Source: Pseudarthrobacter cellobiosi (lineage in GTDB: Bacteria; Actinomycetota; Actinomycetes; Actinomycetales; Micrococcaceae). Taken from it: a DNA stretch of 64,000 bases. Location of the stretch: positions 372,001-436,000 of the forward strand of contig NZ_JAMXBJ010000050.1 of assembly GCF_023913755.1 (NCBI RefSeq). The letters run 5' to 3'. A program made the position numbers and the translations under genes. Under the pieces are notes generated by a model. That model was not told where the DNA came from, made no database searches, and saw nothing but the letters and a program-made list of their open reading frames with translations. Of this stretch, positions 53,733 through 62,322 are shown one piece after another; position 1 is the first letter of the stretch; each line of letters begins with the position of its first letter.

Positions 53733-54161
53733 CTACGCAACGAGAACACCTTCCGGATGCTCCGCCGACAACTCCACACCGATACACCGAACCGCGCACA
53801 CATCCAGCATCAGCCGCTCAAGCTTCGAGAGGCCCATGAGCCGCGCATAAACCAGCTCGCAATCCACATTCAACATCACCGCCAACGCGCTGACATCACT
53901 GCACGCAATATAAGCATCCAATAGTGCCCGAAATGGGATGAAATACTCAGCCGTCATCTTCTCGACCCTGATCTCCCGTGCCATCCTGACACCCGGAGCG
54001 CCGCACGGCTCATGCTTCAGGAACTTATGGAATCTTTCATGCGTAACAGTCAAGCGTCTCTGATGTCGATCGAGCCGCTCATCCGCATGAATCAGGCCCG
54101 TAGCGTGATCGTAATAGCCTAAAACCCGACTGGGCATAACACCCAAAACCACACCGTCCAC
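53733..54161 (-). CDS. ImmA/IrrE-like metallopeptidase
   Basis: The protein carries THERFHKFLKHE, an HExxH zinc-protease motif, and the ImmA/IrrE layout with a following acidic helix. ImmA of ICEBs1 cleaves the neighbouring repressor ImmR. Here a repressor gene lies directly upstream. GTG at 54161 is preferred because GGGAG lies seven bases before; a TTG at 54212 is the longer option. Confidence 0.72.
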   Translation of the reverse strand: MDGVVLGVMPSRVLGYYDHATGLIHADERLDRHQRRLTVTHERFHKFLKHEPCGAPGVRMAREIRVEKMTAEYFIPFRALLDAYIACSDVSALAVMLNVDCELVYARLMGLSKLERLMLDVCAVRCIGVELSAEHPEGVLVA

Positions 54162-54214
54162 CGAGTTACTCCCAGGCCCCCGAGGATCCCCCCATGGAAT
54201 CCAGTAGCCCAAGT

Positions 54215-54264
54215 ATTGGATTAAATTTCAGTGTTCGCAACACGCAGAATATACATTTGTGGAC
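54215..54264. promoter_or_regulatory. shared operator elements upstream of the ImmA-like gene
   Basis: ATTGGATTAAAT (54215-54226) also occurs at 54891-54902, and ATTTGTGGAC (54255-54264) is the inverse of GTCCACAAAT at 54831-54840. Both partners lie in the repressor-Cro gap, so one regulator may bind both places. Confidence 0.5.
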
Positions 54265-54281
54265 ACTGGATTTCCGCAGGT

Positions 54282-54776
54282 TCAGTCGTGTTTTTCCGCA
54301 GGTTTTGCGCGGCCCCTGGGCTGGCGCGGAAAGAGCTCCCGACGCGCCGCCAATTCGTACTGTTCCGTCGCCGACATCAGCCGGCCTTCACTCTTCTCCT
54401 GAACATGTTCGGCCGTGGCGGGACTCTTCTTGTCCACAAGTTTTTCCAGCTTTTCGACATATTCCTTCTCCTCGACCATAGTGCGGACCATTTCCGCTAC
54501 TGCGTTCTTCTGACGTTCTGACAGCTTCTCCGTACCGGCCGGCATTGTGAGCGGCCTGGCAGCCACACCGGAGGTAATCCGGTACAGCTGTTCAACAGGG
54601 ACCCGGAGCGCGGAGGCCAGCTTCTCCATGTTCTCCACGGAGGTTGTAGCGCCCGTCATGATGACCGCATTGGCCCGCGTATGGTCCGGCAGTCCGGCGA
54701 CTTTTGCGAGCTGCCGGATTGAGGTGATGCCCACCTTCTGCATGAGGTCCATCCAGGGCCCCGGTATTGCTGTCAT
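54282..54776 (-). CDS. prophage repressor (XRE/cI-like)
   Basis: The protein has 164 residues from the ATG at 54776. An N-terminal HTH (SIRQLAKVAGLPDHTRANAVI, core RQLAKVAGLP) is followed by SVENMEKLASALRVPVEQLY, the XRE pattern, and a charged coiled-coil-like tail (KEYVEKLEKLVDKK). No LexA-type peptidase domain is seen, which fits control by the adjacent ImmA-like protease rather than RecA-driven self-cleavage. Confidence 0.75.
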   Translation of the reverse strand: MTAIPGPWMDLMQKVGITSIRQLAKVAGLPDHTRANAVIMTGATTSVENMEKLASALRVPVEQLYRITSGVAARPLTMPAGTEKLSERQKNAVAEMVRTMVEEKEYVEKLEKLVDKKSPATAEHVQEKSEGRLMSATEQYELAARRELFPRQPRGRAKPAEKHD

Positions 54777-54830
54777 GGCTTCAATCTTCCTGTTGCTGTT
54801 ACGTGTGTCAATGGAACATTTTACGGACCC

Positions 54831-54954
54831 GTCCACAAATACCAGCGTTGTAATTCCGGTGTTTCCATAACCCCGTAGGCAAATCCAACGATTGGATTAA
54901 ATAAGTTGTAGACAGAGCCGATCACAAACGTGTAATGTGTTTCGTATCAACACA
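54831..54954. promoter_or_regulatory. repressor-Cro intergenic control region
   Basis: It holds AATCCAACGATTGGATT (54882-54898, perfect 7-3-7 dyad) and TGTGTT-N7-AACACA (54936-54954). A rightward promoter is possible as TAGACA (54909-54914), 18 bases, TAATGT (54933-54938); the second dyad overlaps its -10. Confidence 0.6.
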
Positions 54955-55025
54955 CCACGACTCAGCAGGTCTCAACGGTCGAGTGTTACGTGTATAGGAA
55001 GAACACACCCCACCAAGGAGACACC

Positions 55026-55337
55026 ATGCGCACCACCACCGAAAGGCTCGACATCAAACTCAGCAACGCCGACCTGTTCGCCCAGATCATGAAGGCGAAC
55101 GGCTACACCGTGAGGACCCTCACCGAATCCGTGCAGCACGTCCTCATTCGCAAACGCTCCAAAGCCCGCATCAGCAAATCCACCATCGGCCACCTCCGAT
55201 CCGGCGCCCGCAACACCGTCAACCACGACGTCGCCCTCGCCATCGCCGAACTATTCAAACTCCCCGCAAACGCACTCTTCACACCCAAAGTCGTCACCGT
55301 CACCCGCGACGTCCCATCCACCAGGAGCAAGCCATGA
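55026..55337 (+). CDS. Cro-like HTH regulator
   Basis: The 103-residue protein has an XRE-type HTH (NGYTVRTLTESV ... ISKSTIGHLRSGARNTVNHD, AIAELFKLP). It is divergent from the repressor and heads the rightward early operon. AAGGAG precedes the ATG at 55026. Its stop overlaps the next start (ATGA). Confidence 0.75.
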   Translation: MRTTTERLDIKLSNADLFAQIMKANGYTVRTLTESVQHVLIRKRSKARISKSTIGHLRSGARNTVNHDVALAIAELFKLPANALFTPKVVTVTRDVPSTRSKP

Positions 55338-55573
55338 CCCGCCCCGCAGTCCTCGAATCCCCGACCGCCCCCGATTGGACCAGCCAGGCGTTCGCCGCGC
55401 TCGAGGCCGCAGCACTCGCCGGCCACCCCTGCGACGCCCGGTCCCTCATCGCGCACGGCCTCCCGAAACCGCCCGTCGCCTGCATGTGGGGAGCATTGTT
55501 CGCCGAAGCATCCAAGGCGCGGATCATCCGCAAAGTCACCGGCCCGCGCAGATCATGGCTGGCATCCGCATGA
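55334..55573 (+). CDS. small prophage protein, 79 residues
   Basis: The helical protein (TSQAFAALEAAALAGHPCDARSLI) is bounded by start-stop overlaps on both sides. It has no recognised family. Confidence 0.55.
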   Translation: MTRPAVLESPTAPDWTSQAFAALEAAALAGHPCDARSLIAHGLPKPPVACMWGALFAEASKARIIRKVTGPRRSWLASA

Positions 55574-55701
55574 CCTACGCCGAAGCCCTCCGCCACGCAG
55601 TCCACGCCGTCATCAACGCCGACCTCCCGCTGGCCGACACCCGCACCGCCGTCATGAACCTCATCCCGAAGGAACATCATGTTGCTCACCACCAGCGCTA
55701 A
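55570..55701 (+). CDS. small prophage protein, 43 residues
   Basis: It starts MTYAEALRHAVHAVINADLP, with its ATG overlapping the upstream stop. It is short and helical, function unknown. The downstream gene begins inside it. Confidence 0.5.
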   Translation: MTYAEALRHAVHAVINADLPLADTRTAVMNLIPKEHHVAHHQR

Positions 55702-55897
55702 GACCACCCTCCCGCAACACTCCACCGGCTGGCGGGTCATGCGACTCGTCACCGACCGCGGCGGCAAGAACCTCGTGGAACCGCCCACGGCGTGGGGACG
55801 CCATCGGAACCTCACCGCTGAGGAAGCGTTCAAACTCCTCGAACGGCGTGTCCGAATCGCCCGCGGCCTCATGAGCCTCCGGGAAACCAGACCGTGA
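55679..55897 (+). CDS. small prophage protein, 72 residues
   Basis: AAGGA precedes the ATG. The sequence is basic (WRVMRLVTDRGGKNLVEPP) and has no recognised domain. It overlaps the following HTH gene. Confidence 0.55.
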   Translation: MLLTTSAKTTLPQHSTGWRVMRLVTDRGGKNLVEPPTAWGRHRNLTAEEAFKLLERRVRIARGLMSLRETRP

Positions 55898-56133
55898 CCG
55901 CAGCGCCGACGGAGGCGCCCCGCACCTACACGGTCGCCCAGCTCGCGGACATCCTCCAGATCGACCCCCGCACCGTCCGCACCAAAGCCCGCACCGGAAC
56001 CTGGCCATCACTCGACTTCGGCCCCCGCACCATCCGCTTCACCGAAACCCACCTCGACACCATCCTCACCACATCAGAAGCAACCCCACCACCAGAGCGG
56101 ACCACACGCCGCAGAACAAGGAGACCGTCATGA
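55894..56133 (+). CDS. excisionase-like HTH protein
   Basis: The 79-residue protein has TYTVAQLADILQIDPRTVRTKARTGTWP, a MerR/AlpA-type winged helix typical of phage excisionases (core QLADILQIDPRTVRTKA), and a basic tail. It could be Xis, or a regulator of the early operon. Confidence 0.7.
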   Translation: MTAAPTEAPRTYTVAQLADILQIDPRTVRTKARTGTWPSLDFGPRTIRFTETHLDTILTTSEATPPPERTTRRRTRRPS

Positions 56134-56210
56134 ACAGATGCGCCGGAACGTGGGAAACCACCGGCAACATCCGCGTCCACCGCCCATGCACCCACCGCCC
56201 CACCAGATAG
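56130..56210 (+). CDS. micro-protein, 26 residues
   Basis: AAGGAG lies seven bases before the ATG, which overlaps the upstream stop. The product (MNRCAGTWETTG ... PCTHRPTR) has two cysteines and two histidines. Its size is marginal, but the signals are good. Confidence 0.45.
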   Translation: MNRCAGTWETTGNIRVHRPCTHRPTR

Positions 56211-56220
56211 GAGAACCGCC

Positions 56221-56400
56221 ATGCAACTCCCCTACGTTGAACCCGTCTTCGGCAAGCACGCCGCCAAACTCACCCGCGAAGAAATCCGCGAACAGGGCCT
56301 CACCCTCGCAGCAAACGGCGGCACCATCCACACTGGCTGGGGCAAGCACCGCCGCAACCTCTACGAACACATCAGCTACCGAGTAGTCGAGGCCGCATAA
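56221..56400 (+). CDS. small prophage protein, 59 residues
   Basis: It starts MQLPYVEPVFGKHAAKL after TAGGAGAA. The helical N-terminus contains LTREEIREQG. Its stop TAA overlaps the next ATG. No family is recognised. Confidence 0.55.
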   Translation: MQLPYVEPVFGKHAAKLTREEIREQGLTLAANGGTIHTGWGKHRRNLYEHISYRVVEAA

Positions 56401-56786
56401 TGTCCATCCGCAAAACCACCGAACGCCACGCCCGCGCCGTCATCCTCTCCCAGTGCCGCCAGTTCATCGAAGACACCACCTGGGACGAACCCGGCACCGT
56501 ATGGGACCGCCGCGTCGAAAACCTCGCCAAGATGCTCGACGCCGAGACGGGGGCCGACATCTCCCAGAAAGCCATCGCCGACCTCCGCGAACTCGTCACC
56601 ACCCTCGAAGAGATCCAGTCCGTCGACGCCGGCACCCACCACCGCATCGTCATGAACACCGCACTGACGATCGACAACCGCCCCGACCTCCGCGACGAAC
56701 TCAACCAAACCCTCCGCGACAACATCGCCGAGCTGCTCCAGGTCGCCGCGTTCCGCGCAACAGACGATCGGCAGGTGGCGGCGTGA
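56400..56786 (+). CDS. prophage protein, unknown, 128 residues
   Basis: It is an alpha-helical, charged protein (TTERHARAVILSQCRQFIED), coupled on both sides. No enzyme motif is seen. Confidence 0.6.
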   Translation: MSIRKTTERHARAVILSQCRQFIEDTTWDEPGTVWDRRVENLAKMLDAETGADISQKAIADLRELVTTLEEIQSVDAGTHHRIVMNTALTIDNRPDLRDELNQTLRDNIAELLQVAAFRATDDRQVAA

Positions 56787-57175
56787 GCACCATCGAAGAA
56801 CTCGAAGCGCAGGGTTACATCGTGATCCCACCCACCGACCTTCCCGAGATAAAGACCAACGAGGACGAACTACTCGCCTACTGCGACGGCATAGACAAGA
56901 TGGCCCTCTACGGATCCTTGATCAAGCGGAGCGTCCCACTCCCGTCCACATCAAACCTCGGCGCCAACCACTCCGTCAGCAACGAGTACCGCCGCGCCGT
57001 GGCTCACCTTGCAATGGCCAAGTGGTACGAGGAGAACCTGCCCTTCGAGGAGAAGGTCTGCAAGCTGCGCAACGAGATCCTCAAGGGCGACGGGATGGAA
57101 TGGTGGCAGGCCAAGCCTAAGCGGATGCGCACGGCGACCAAGCAGGCACGCGCCCTCCTGCGGGTGCAGCCATGA
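56783..57175 (+). CDS. prophage protein, unknown, 130 residues
   Basis: The GTG at 56783 overlaps the upstream stop, and the stop overlaps the next ATG. The product starts VSTIEELEAQGYIVIPP. No domain is recognised. Confidence 0.6.
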   Translation: MSTIEELEAQGYIVIPPTDLPEIKTNEDELLAYCDGIDKMALYGSLIKRSVPLPSTSNLGANHSVSNEYRRAVAHLAMAKWYEENLPFEEKVCKLRNEILKGDGMEWWQAKPKRMRTATKQARALLRVQP

Positions 57176-57366
57176 CCGCCGCCATGTACTCGGCCAGCAT
57201 GGTCATCTCCCCTGCTGGGTACGCGCGCCGGATCCGCGCCGCCGAACGCCGCGTCACGATCGCCCAAAAACGGGCATCCACCAACCCCACCCCCGCCAAC
57301 CGGGAAGCCTCCGCCGAACTCGAAGCAGGCCTCACCCGACTCAAAGCAGAGGCCGCGACGATATGA
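57172..57366 (+). CDS. small prophage protein, 64 residues
   Basis: A basic helical protein (YARRIRAAERRVTIAQKR), coupled to both neighbours by ATGA overlaps. Confidence 0.55.
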   Translation: MTAAMYSASMVISPAGYARRIRAAERRVTIAQKRASTNPTPANREASAELEAGLTRLKAEAATI

Positions 57367-57560
57367 CCGAGAGAACGTTCAACCCCAAGATTCACGCACT
57401 GCCGAACAGTAAGACCATCCTCATCGACCTCGGCCAGGACAACTACCTGAGCATGTCGGCCGACGTCGCAAAGAAGTTCGCCGGCCGGATCCTAACCGCC
57501 GCCAACGAAGCCGAAGGCAATCTGCCCGCACACATGTTCGTGATCGAGGTGGAGAAGTGA
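57363..57560 (+). CDS. small prophage protein, 65 residues
   Basis: It starts MTERTFNPKIHALPNSKTIL and is bounded by overlaps at both ends. A beta-alpha pattern is visible; no family is recognised. Confidence 0.55.
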   Translation: MTERTFNPKIHALPNSKTILIDLGQDNYLSMSADVAKKFAGRILTAANEAEGNLPAHMFVIEVEK

Positions 57561-57679
57561 GCCGCCAGCCGATCCGCCTGACCCGCCGCGGGGAACTCGT
57601 ATTCGGTGCACTCGGCGCCATCCTCGCGCTCGTCATCACCCCGGCCGCATGGACCGTGTTCCTGGTGGTGGCACGATGA
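57557..57679 (+). CDS. single-span membrane peptide, 40 residues
   Basis: The GTG start overlaps the upstream stop. A basic N-terminus (VSRQPIRLTRRGE) is followed by one hydrophobic helix (ALGAILALVITPAAWTVFLV). Confidence 0.5.
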   Translation: MSRQPIRLTRRGELVFGALGAILALVITPAAWTVFLVVAR

Positions 57680-57966
57680 GCACCTCACTCGACCTGGACA
57701 TCTCAGCACTCGTCGGCGAGATGGACGCCGTGCCCTGCGAACATACCCAGCACGGGCTCCACCCGCTCCACACCGACAGCCCCGCAAGCCACTACGTCCG
57801 CGTGCACTGCCCATCATGCCCGTACGACTCCGGCGTGTTCGCCGCCTGCCAAGGATTCATCGCCGCCGTCCTCGCCAACATGACGGGAAGATGCTTCGGA
57901 TGCGACACCACCACCCCCGCCAGCGAAGCAGTCACCATCCTCGGACCCGTAGGAGGTTCCAAATGA
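57676..57966 (+). CDS. zinc-ribbon-like prophage protein
   Basis: The 96-residue protein has CEHTQHG, HCPSCPYD and CFGCDT, so it probably binds zinc. It is coupled to its neighbours, and its function is unknown. Confidence 0.6.
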   Translation: MSTSLDLDISALVGEMDAVPCEHTQHGLHPLHTDSPASHYVRVHCPSCPYDSGVFAACQGFIAAVLANMTGRCFGCDTTTPASEAVTILGPVGGSK

Positions 57967-58313
57967 GCTTGAAATGCCCCCGATGCAACCGCCGCACGTT
58001 CGTTCCTGCCCGTGTCGGTAACTTCCGGGTCCGGCCCACGAACCTCCCGGCCGGGGTCATCGCCGCTATCACGTTGGATGGGACGTGCACGACTTGCTAC
58101 CGGTTCCTCAAGGGCAAGACCCGGCTCATCACCAAAGGCACCACGAGCAAGGAAGAGCGCGTCTACCGGCACACCATGAGCGACGCCGAAATCGAGCAGG
58201 CCCGGCAAGAGCTCCAGAGATTGTGGGCCGCGAGACGCCGGAGAGGCGTCCACCCCGAAGGCCTGGACCCCGCCACGCTCCACCGGCCCGGACTGACATT
58301 GCTTGAAGCCTGA
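57963..58313 (+). CDS. zinc-ribbon prophage protein
   Basis: The 116-residue protein has CPRCNRRTF near the start and CTTCYRFLKGK, an N-terminal zinc ribbon, then a helical tail. It could bind nucleic acid. It ends a coupled gene run; a 104-bp AT-richer gap follows. Confidence 0.6.
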   Translation: MSLKCPRCNRRTFVPARVGNFRVRPTNLPAGVIAAITLDGTCTTCYRFLKGKTRLITKGTTSKEERVYRHTMSDAEIEQARQELQRLWAARRRRGVHPEGLDPATLHRPGLTLLEA

Positions 58314-58349
58314 AAATTGGTGGATGTTTAGTGCTGGAAACACTACAAA

Positions 58350-58379
58350 TTGTCATTACAAGCATGTAGAGTCTACTTA
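58350..58379 (+). promoter_or_regulatory. possible internal early promoter
   Basis: TTGTCA (58350-58355), 18 bases, TACTTA (58374-58379) lies in the only sizeable gap of the early operon, before the recombination genes. Confidence 0.35.
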
Positions 58380-58417
58380 TCACCTTCCCGCAAGATCCCC
58401 CTTGAGAGGTAAACCAA

Positions 58418-59623
58418 ATGAGCAAGCTCACGTTCGCAGAGTTCAGCAAGTTCCAGCGACTCAACTACGTCCAGATCGCACCCTCCGGCTCGCTCGTCGC
58501 CCTCGCTGGCAAGAACAAGCAGGGAAAGTCGAGCATCCTTGACGGACTCGAAGCCGCCATCTGCGGGCACAACGGCAGAGTCATCACCCGCCCCATCAAC
58601 GACGGCGCCGACAAGGCAGCCATCACCGTCGAAACTGACGACGGCCTGCAGGTCACCCGCACCTACACCCCGGCCGGCTCCAAGCTCGTCATCAAGGCAG
58701 CCGACGGCGCCAAGTACGGGCAGGCCAAGCTGGACTCCCTCATCGGCTCCCTTGGACTCGACGCCTCACAGTTCGCCAGCCTCAACGACAAGGACCAGCT
58801 CAAGACACTTCTCGGCCTCGTGGAGCTACCCTTCGACCCGGCCACTCTGGAGGACGAACGCAAGGCGATCTTCGATCAGCGCACCGAAGCCAACCGGCGC
58901 GAGAAGGAACTCACCGCGCAGGTCGCAAGGTTCCTCGCCCTTCCCGCCGACCTGCCCGCCGAAGAGGTCAGCGTCTCCGCGCTCGTCACGGCCTACCGCG
59001 AAGGTCAGGCGCTCAACGCCAAGATCATCGAAGCGGACGCCGCCGTAAGCACCTGGACCAGAAGAGTCGAACAGCTGACAGCAGAGCTTGCGACCGCGCA
59101 GGAGCAGCTGGACAACGCATCCGACTACTCCGCCAAGGCTCCCGCCCCCGTCGACGTCGACACCATTCAGCACAAGATCGACGGCGCCGAAGTCACCAAC
59201 GCACAAGTCCGGGCCGCGCAGGAAAAGGCTCGACTCGAAGCCTCGCTGAAGGATGCCGACGCAGCCTCCGACGACCTGACCGCCAAGCTCGCCGCCATCG
59301 ACAAGCGCAAAGCTGACGGCCTCGCCGCCGCAATCTTCCCCGTCGATGACCTCAGCTTCGACGAAGAAGGCGTGCTCTACAAGGGCCGCCCCTTCAACCG
59401 CGCGTCATCCGCTGAGAAGGTCCTCGTCTCCGCGGCCATGATGATCGCACTCAACCCGGAACTCCGGGTCCTCATCGTCCGCAACGGCAACGACCTCGAC
59501 TCCGACAGCCTCACCGCACTGGAGACAATGGCCGCCGACGCAGACTTCCAGGTGTTCATCGAAATCGTCAACGAAACCGGCGACTTCGGCATCACTATCG
59601 AAGACGGCGAAGTAGCGGCATGA
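58418..59623 (+). CDS. SbcC/RecF-like AAA ATPase of the recombination module
   Basis: The 401-residue protein has Walker A AGKNKQGKSSILDGLEAAICG (core GKNKQGKSS), a central coiled coil (about 150-300) and a C-terminal half-ATPase with SSAEKVLVSAAMMIA (signature-like). The expected Walker B is LRVLIVRNGNDLD, lacking the usual Asp-Glu pair. It may act with the nuclease at 59972 as an SbcCD-like or Gam-like helper. Confidence 0.72.
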   Translation: MSKLTFAEFSKFQRLNYVQIAPSGSLVALAGKNKQGKSSILDGLEAAICGHNGRVITRPINDGADKAAITVETDDGLQVTRTYTPAGSKLVIKAADGAKYGQAKLDSLIGSLGLDASQFASLNDKDQLKTLLGLVELPFDPATLEDERKAIFDQRTEANRREKELTAQVARFLALPADLPAEEVSVSALVTAYREGQALNAKIIEADAAVSTWTRRVEQLTAELATAQEQLDNASDYSAKAPAPVDVDTIQHKIDGAEVTNAQVRAAQEKARLEASLKDADAASDDLTAKLAAIDKRKADGLAAAIFPVDDLSFDEEGVLYKGRPFNRASSAEKVLVSAAMMIALNPELRVLIVRNGNDLDSDSLTALETMAADADFQVFIEIVNETGDFGITIEDGEVAA

Positions 59624-59805
59624 GCCCCGACCAGTGCTACTGCCGCGGCGCCGGCATCTGCGACAACAACCACCACATCTGCGAGGCCTGCACCTGCGAG
59701 CACGACGGCGCACCGCATACCCAAGCCGAAGTCACATCCGGCCACGTCAACCCATCCAGTGCCCGCCTCGACGCGTGGCAAGAGAAATTGGAGGCCACCC
59801 GATGA
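59620..59805 (+). CDS. cysteine-rich small protein, 61 residues
   Basis: It starts MSPDQCYCRGAGICDNNHHIC, with seven cysteines and four histidines, so metal binding is likely. It is coupled on both sides. Confidence 0.55.
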   Translation: MSPDQCYCRGAGICDNNHHICEACTCEHDGAPHTQAEVTSGHVNPSSARLDAWQEKLEATR

Positions 59806-59975
59806 GCTGGGAACCACAAGACGACGCACCATACGCCGAATGGATCGTCTACGGCGAAACCGGCGAAGTCATCGGCACCTACGGCCAAGACGAACACCGC
59901 GCCAAAGAAGCCGCCCGAGCCTGCGGCGGCCGCGACCTCGGCATCGAAGCCCAATACGTGGAGGTGGGAGGATGA
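59802..59975 (+). CDS. small prophage protein, 57 residues
   Basis: It starts MSWEPQDDAPYAEWIVYGE and is acidic, with ATGA overlaps on both sides. Unknown family. Confidence 0.55.
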   Translation: MSWEPQDDAPYAEWIVYGETGEVIGTYGQDEHRAKEAARACGGRDLGIEAQYVEVGG

Positions 59976-60793
59976 GCGTCAAGACGGCCACGCCCGCCAA
60001 GGGCCTGACGTTCACGCACAACGGACACCGCTACAAGCTCGACGGCCTACCCGTCACCGGCGTGACCACCATCATCGGCGGCGGAATCCCCAAGCCGGCA
60101 CTCGTGCGCTGGGCCCCCCGCGTTGTTGCCGAGTGGGTCACCGACCCGGACAACCGCGCACGCCTCGACGAGCTCCTGGCCGGTGATCCCGAATCCGCAA
60201 TCCGCGAGCTCAAGGAACTGCCCACGAAGGTCCGCGACGAAGCCGGAGTGCGCGGCACCGCCGTCCACGACCACGCCGAAGTCCTCCACAACACCGGCGA
60301 AGCGGTCGACGTCCCGGAAGAACTCATCCCCTACGTGGAGGGCTACGCCGACTTCCTCGACAAATGGCAGATCACCACACTCCTGACCGAGCGGCCGGTC
60401 GCCAGCCGCAAGGACTGGTACGCGGGCAAGTTCGACCTGTTCTGCACCTCACCCTTCCTGGCCGATGGCAAGCCAATCCAGATCGACCTCAAAACCTCCA
60501 AGGGTGTATACGGCGAGACTGCACTGCAGACCGCCGCATACTCCAAGGCCGAGTTCTACATCGATGAGGAAGGCAACGAGCACCCACTCCCGGAAATCGT
60601 TGCCACGTACGTGGCGCACGTGACCCCGGACGGCACGGCACTCTACGAGCTGGCGCGCAACCCGGAAGAAATCGACCAGCATTACCAGATGTTTCTTGCT
60701 GCCGCCTACACCCACAAGACCGCGAAGCTCCGCGACGCGATCATCACCGAACCCCTCACCATCCCAGCCATCGAAGGAAGCGAAGCAGCATGA
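59972..60793 (+). CDS. PD-(D/E)XK exonuclease (RecB/Cas4-like)
   Basis: The 273-residue protein shows GTAVHDHAE, AGKFDLF and IQIDLKTSKGVYGE with a following QTAAY, the PD-(D/E)XK nuclease motifs. It probably resects DNA 5' ends to give RecT its substrate. It overlaps recT by four bases. Confidence 0.82.
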   Translation: MSVKTATPAKGLTFTHNGHRYKLDGLPVTGVTTIIGGGIPKPALVRWAPRVVAEWVTDPDNRARLDELLAGDPESAIRELKELPTKVRDEAGVRGTAVHDHAEVLHNTGEAVDVPEELIPYVEGYADFLDKWQITTLLTERPVASRKDWYAGKFDLFCTSPFLADGKPIQIDLKTSKGVYGETALQTAAYSKAEFYIDEEGNEHPLPEIVATYVAHVTPDGTALYELARNPEEIDQHYQMFLAAAYTHKTAKLRDAIITEPLTIPAIEGSEAA

Positions 60794-61713
60794 GCGAAGT
60801 AGCCATCACCCAGCAGCCCGGACAAGTTGCCCAGTTCGGGACACCCACCGTCGCCCCAACGGCCACGACCATCTCACTCATGGAGTGGGCGCAGGAACTC
60901 TCCGCCGCGCACCAGCTCGGCACCGCCCTCTGCAGCACCGAGTTCGTTCCGGCATCATTCCGTGGGAAGCCGGAAGCCGCGGCCGCCGCGATCCTCGCCG
61001 GGAAGTCCCTCGGGCTGGACCCGATGAACGCGCTGGCGAACATCTTTGTCGTCTCCGGCCGACCCTCCATGTACGCCCGCACGATGGCCGCGCTGGTCAT
61101 GCAGGCAGGCCACACCATCCGCCGCATCCAAGCCACGGAACAGAGCGTCATCTACGAAGGCAAGCGCAAGGGCGACACCACATACACCCGCGTTGAGTGG
61201 ACCATCGCTCGCGCCCAGAAGGCCGGCTACACGTCGAACAAGAAATACCAGTCCGACCCCATCGCCATGCTCACGGCAAAGTGCCAGGCGGAAATCTGCC
61301 GGGTCATCGCCCCCGACGTCCTGACGGGCATCGCCGCTACCTCGGTGGAAGAGGTGGAACTGGACGACCTCGGCGAGACGGGCACCAGCACGGCCACCGA
61401 AGCGCCGAAGGCTAAGCGGACCGTCACCCGCAAGCAGCAGCCCGCACCGGAGCTCCCCGCCGCCGTGCACGACGCGCCGGCCGACGATGCAGAACCCGCG
61501 CCGGAAGATGAGCCCGACACTGCTGAGCCGGGGATCACCACCGCGCAGCTCACCAAGCTCAACATCATCCTCCAAGAGCAAGGCCTCAGTGACCGGGAGG
61601 ACAAGCTCAACTACCTCTCCACCTACCTGGGCCGCTCCATCGAGTCATCCAGGGACCTGACCAAATCCGAAGCCCACCGACTCATCGACGAACACGAAAC
61701 GGACGCAGCGTAA
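60790..61713 (+). CDS. recT: RecT-family single-strand annealing protein
   Basis: The 307-residue protein has the RecT core ([51 protein letters not shown] in the middle, core [11 protein letters not shown]) and an acidic Pro/Ala-rich tail after about residue 200 with a final helical segment. It pairs with the nuclease for phage recombination. Confidence 0.88.
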   Translation: MSEVAITQQPGQVAQFGTPTVAPTATTISLMEWAQELSAAHQLGTALCSTEFVPASFRGKPEAAAAAILAGKSLGLDPMNALANIFVVSGRPSMYARTMAALVMQAGHTIRRIQATEQSVIYEGKRKGDTTYTRVEWTIARAQKAGYTSNKKYQSDPIAMLTAKCQAEICRVIAPDVLTGIAATSVEEVELDDLGETGTSTATEAPKAKRTVTRKQQPAPELPAAVHDAPADDAEPAPEDEPDTAEPGITTAQLTKLNIILQEQGLSDREDKLNYLSTYLGRSIESSRDLTKSEAHRLIDEHETDAA

Positions 61714-61715
61714 CC

Positions 61716-62270
61716 ATGGCAAACGAAACCATCATCACCGTAGTAGGCAACCTCACGAATGACCCGGAGCTGAGGTTCACGCCGTCCGGATCCGCCGTCG
61801 CCAACTTCACCATCGCTTCCACGCCGAAGACCTTCGACCGGCAGAAGAATGAATTCGTTGACGGGGAGACTCTGTTCCTCCGCTCCGCCGTGTGGCGCGA
61901 GATGGCCGAGAACGTGGCCGAGTCACTGACCAAGGGCATGCGCGTCGTGGCCCAGGGCCGCCTCAAGTCCCGCAGCTACGACACAAAAGAAGGCGAGAAG
62001 CGCACCGTCATTGAATTCGAGATTGACGAAATCGGGCCGTCTCTCCGGTTCGCCAACGCAAAGGTCAACCGCGCCCAGCGGAGTGGCAACGGCGGCGGCC
62101 AGGCTGCAGGCGGCGGATTCGGCGGCGGTTCTAGTCAAACCTCGAATGGCTCGAATGGAGGCTTCGGCGGTTCTAGTGCGCAAGCATCACAGGAAGATCC
62201 GTGGGCTACGACTCCCACATCCAACGCGGGCGGTTGGGGTAACGGCCCCGACGTCGAGCCGCCTTTTTAG
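61716..62270 (+). CDS. ssb: phage single-stranded DNA-binding protein
   Basis: The 184-residue protein has an OB fold ([33 protein letters not shown]), a Gly-rich linker and the acidic tip DVEPPF. It serves phage replication and recombination next to recT. Confidence 0.92.
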   Translation: MANETIITVVGNLTNDPELRFTPSGSAVANFTIASTPKTFDRQKNEFVDGETLFLRSAVWREMAENVAESLTKGMRVVAQGRLKSRSYDTKEGEKRTVIEFEIDEIGPSLRFANAKVNRAQRSGNGGGQAAGGGFGGGSSQTSNGSNGGFGGSSAQASQEDPWATTPTSNAGGWGNGPDVEPPF

Positions 62271-62322
62271 GCCCCCCTTTTTTACCCACCGTGTTGCGCG
62301 TTGACCACCAACAGGAGACACC

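Noticed and set aside
62262-62290. Terminator after ssb (run of C and T)
   Set aside because: There is a T-run but no stable stem before it.
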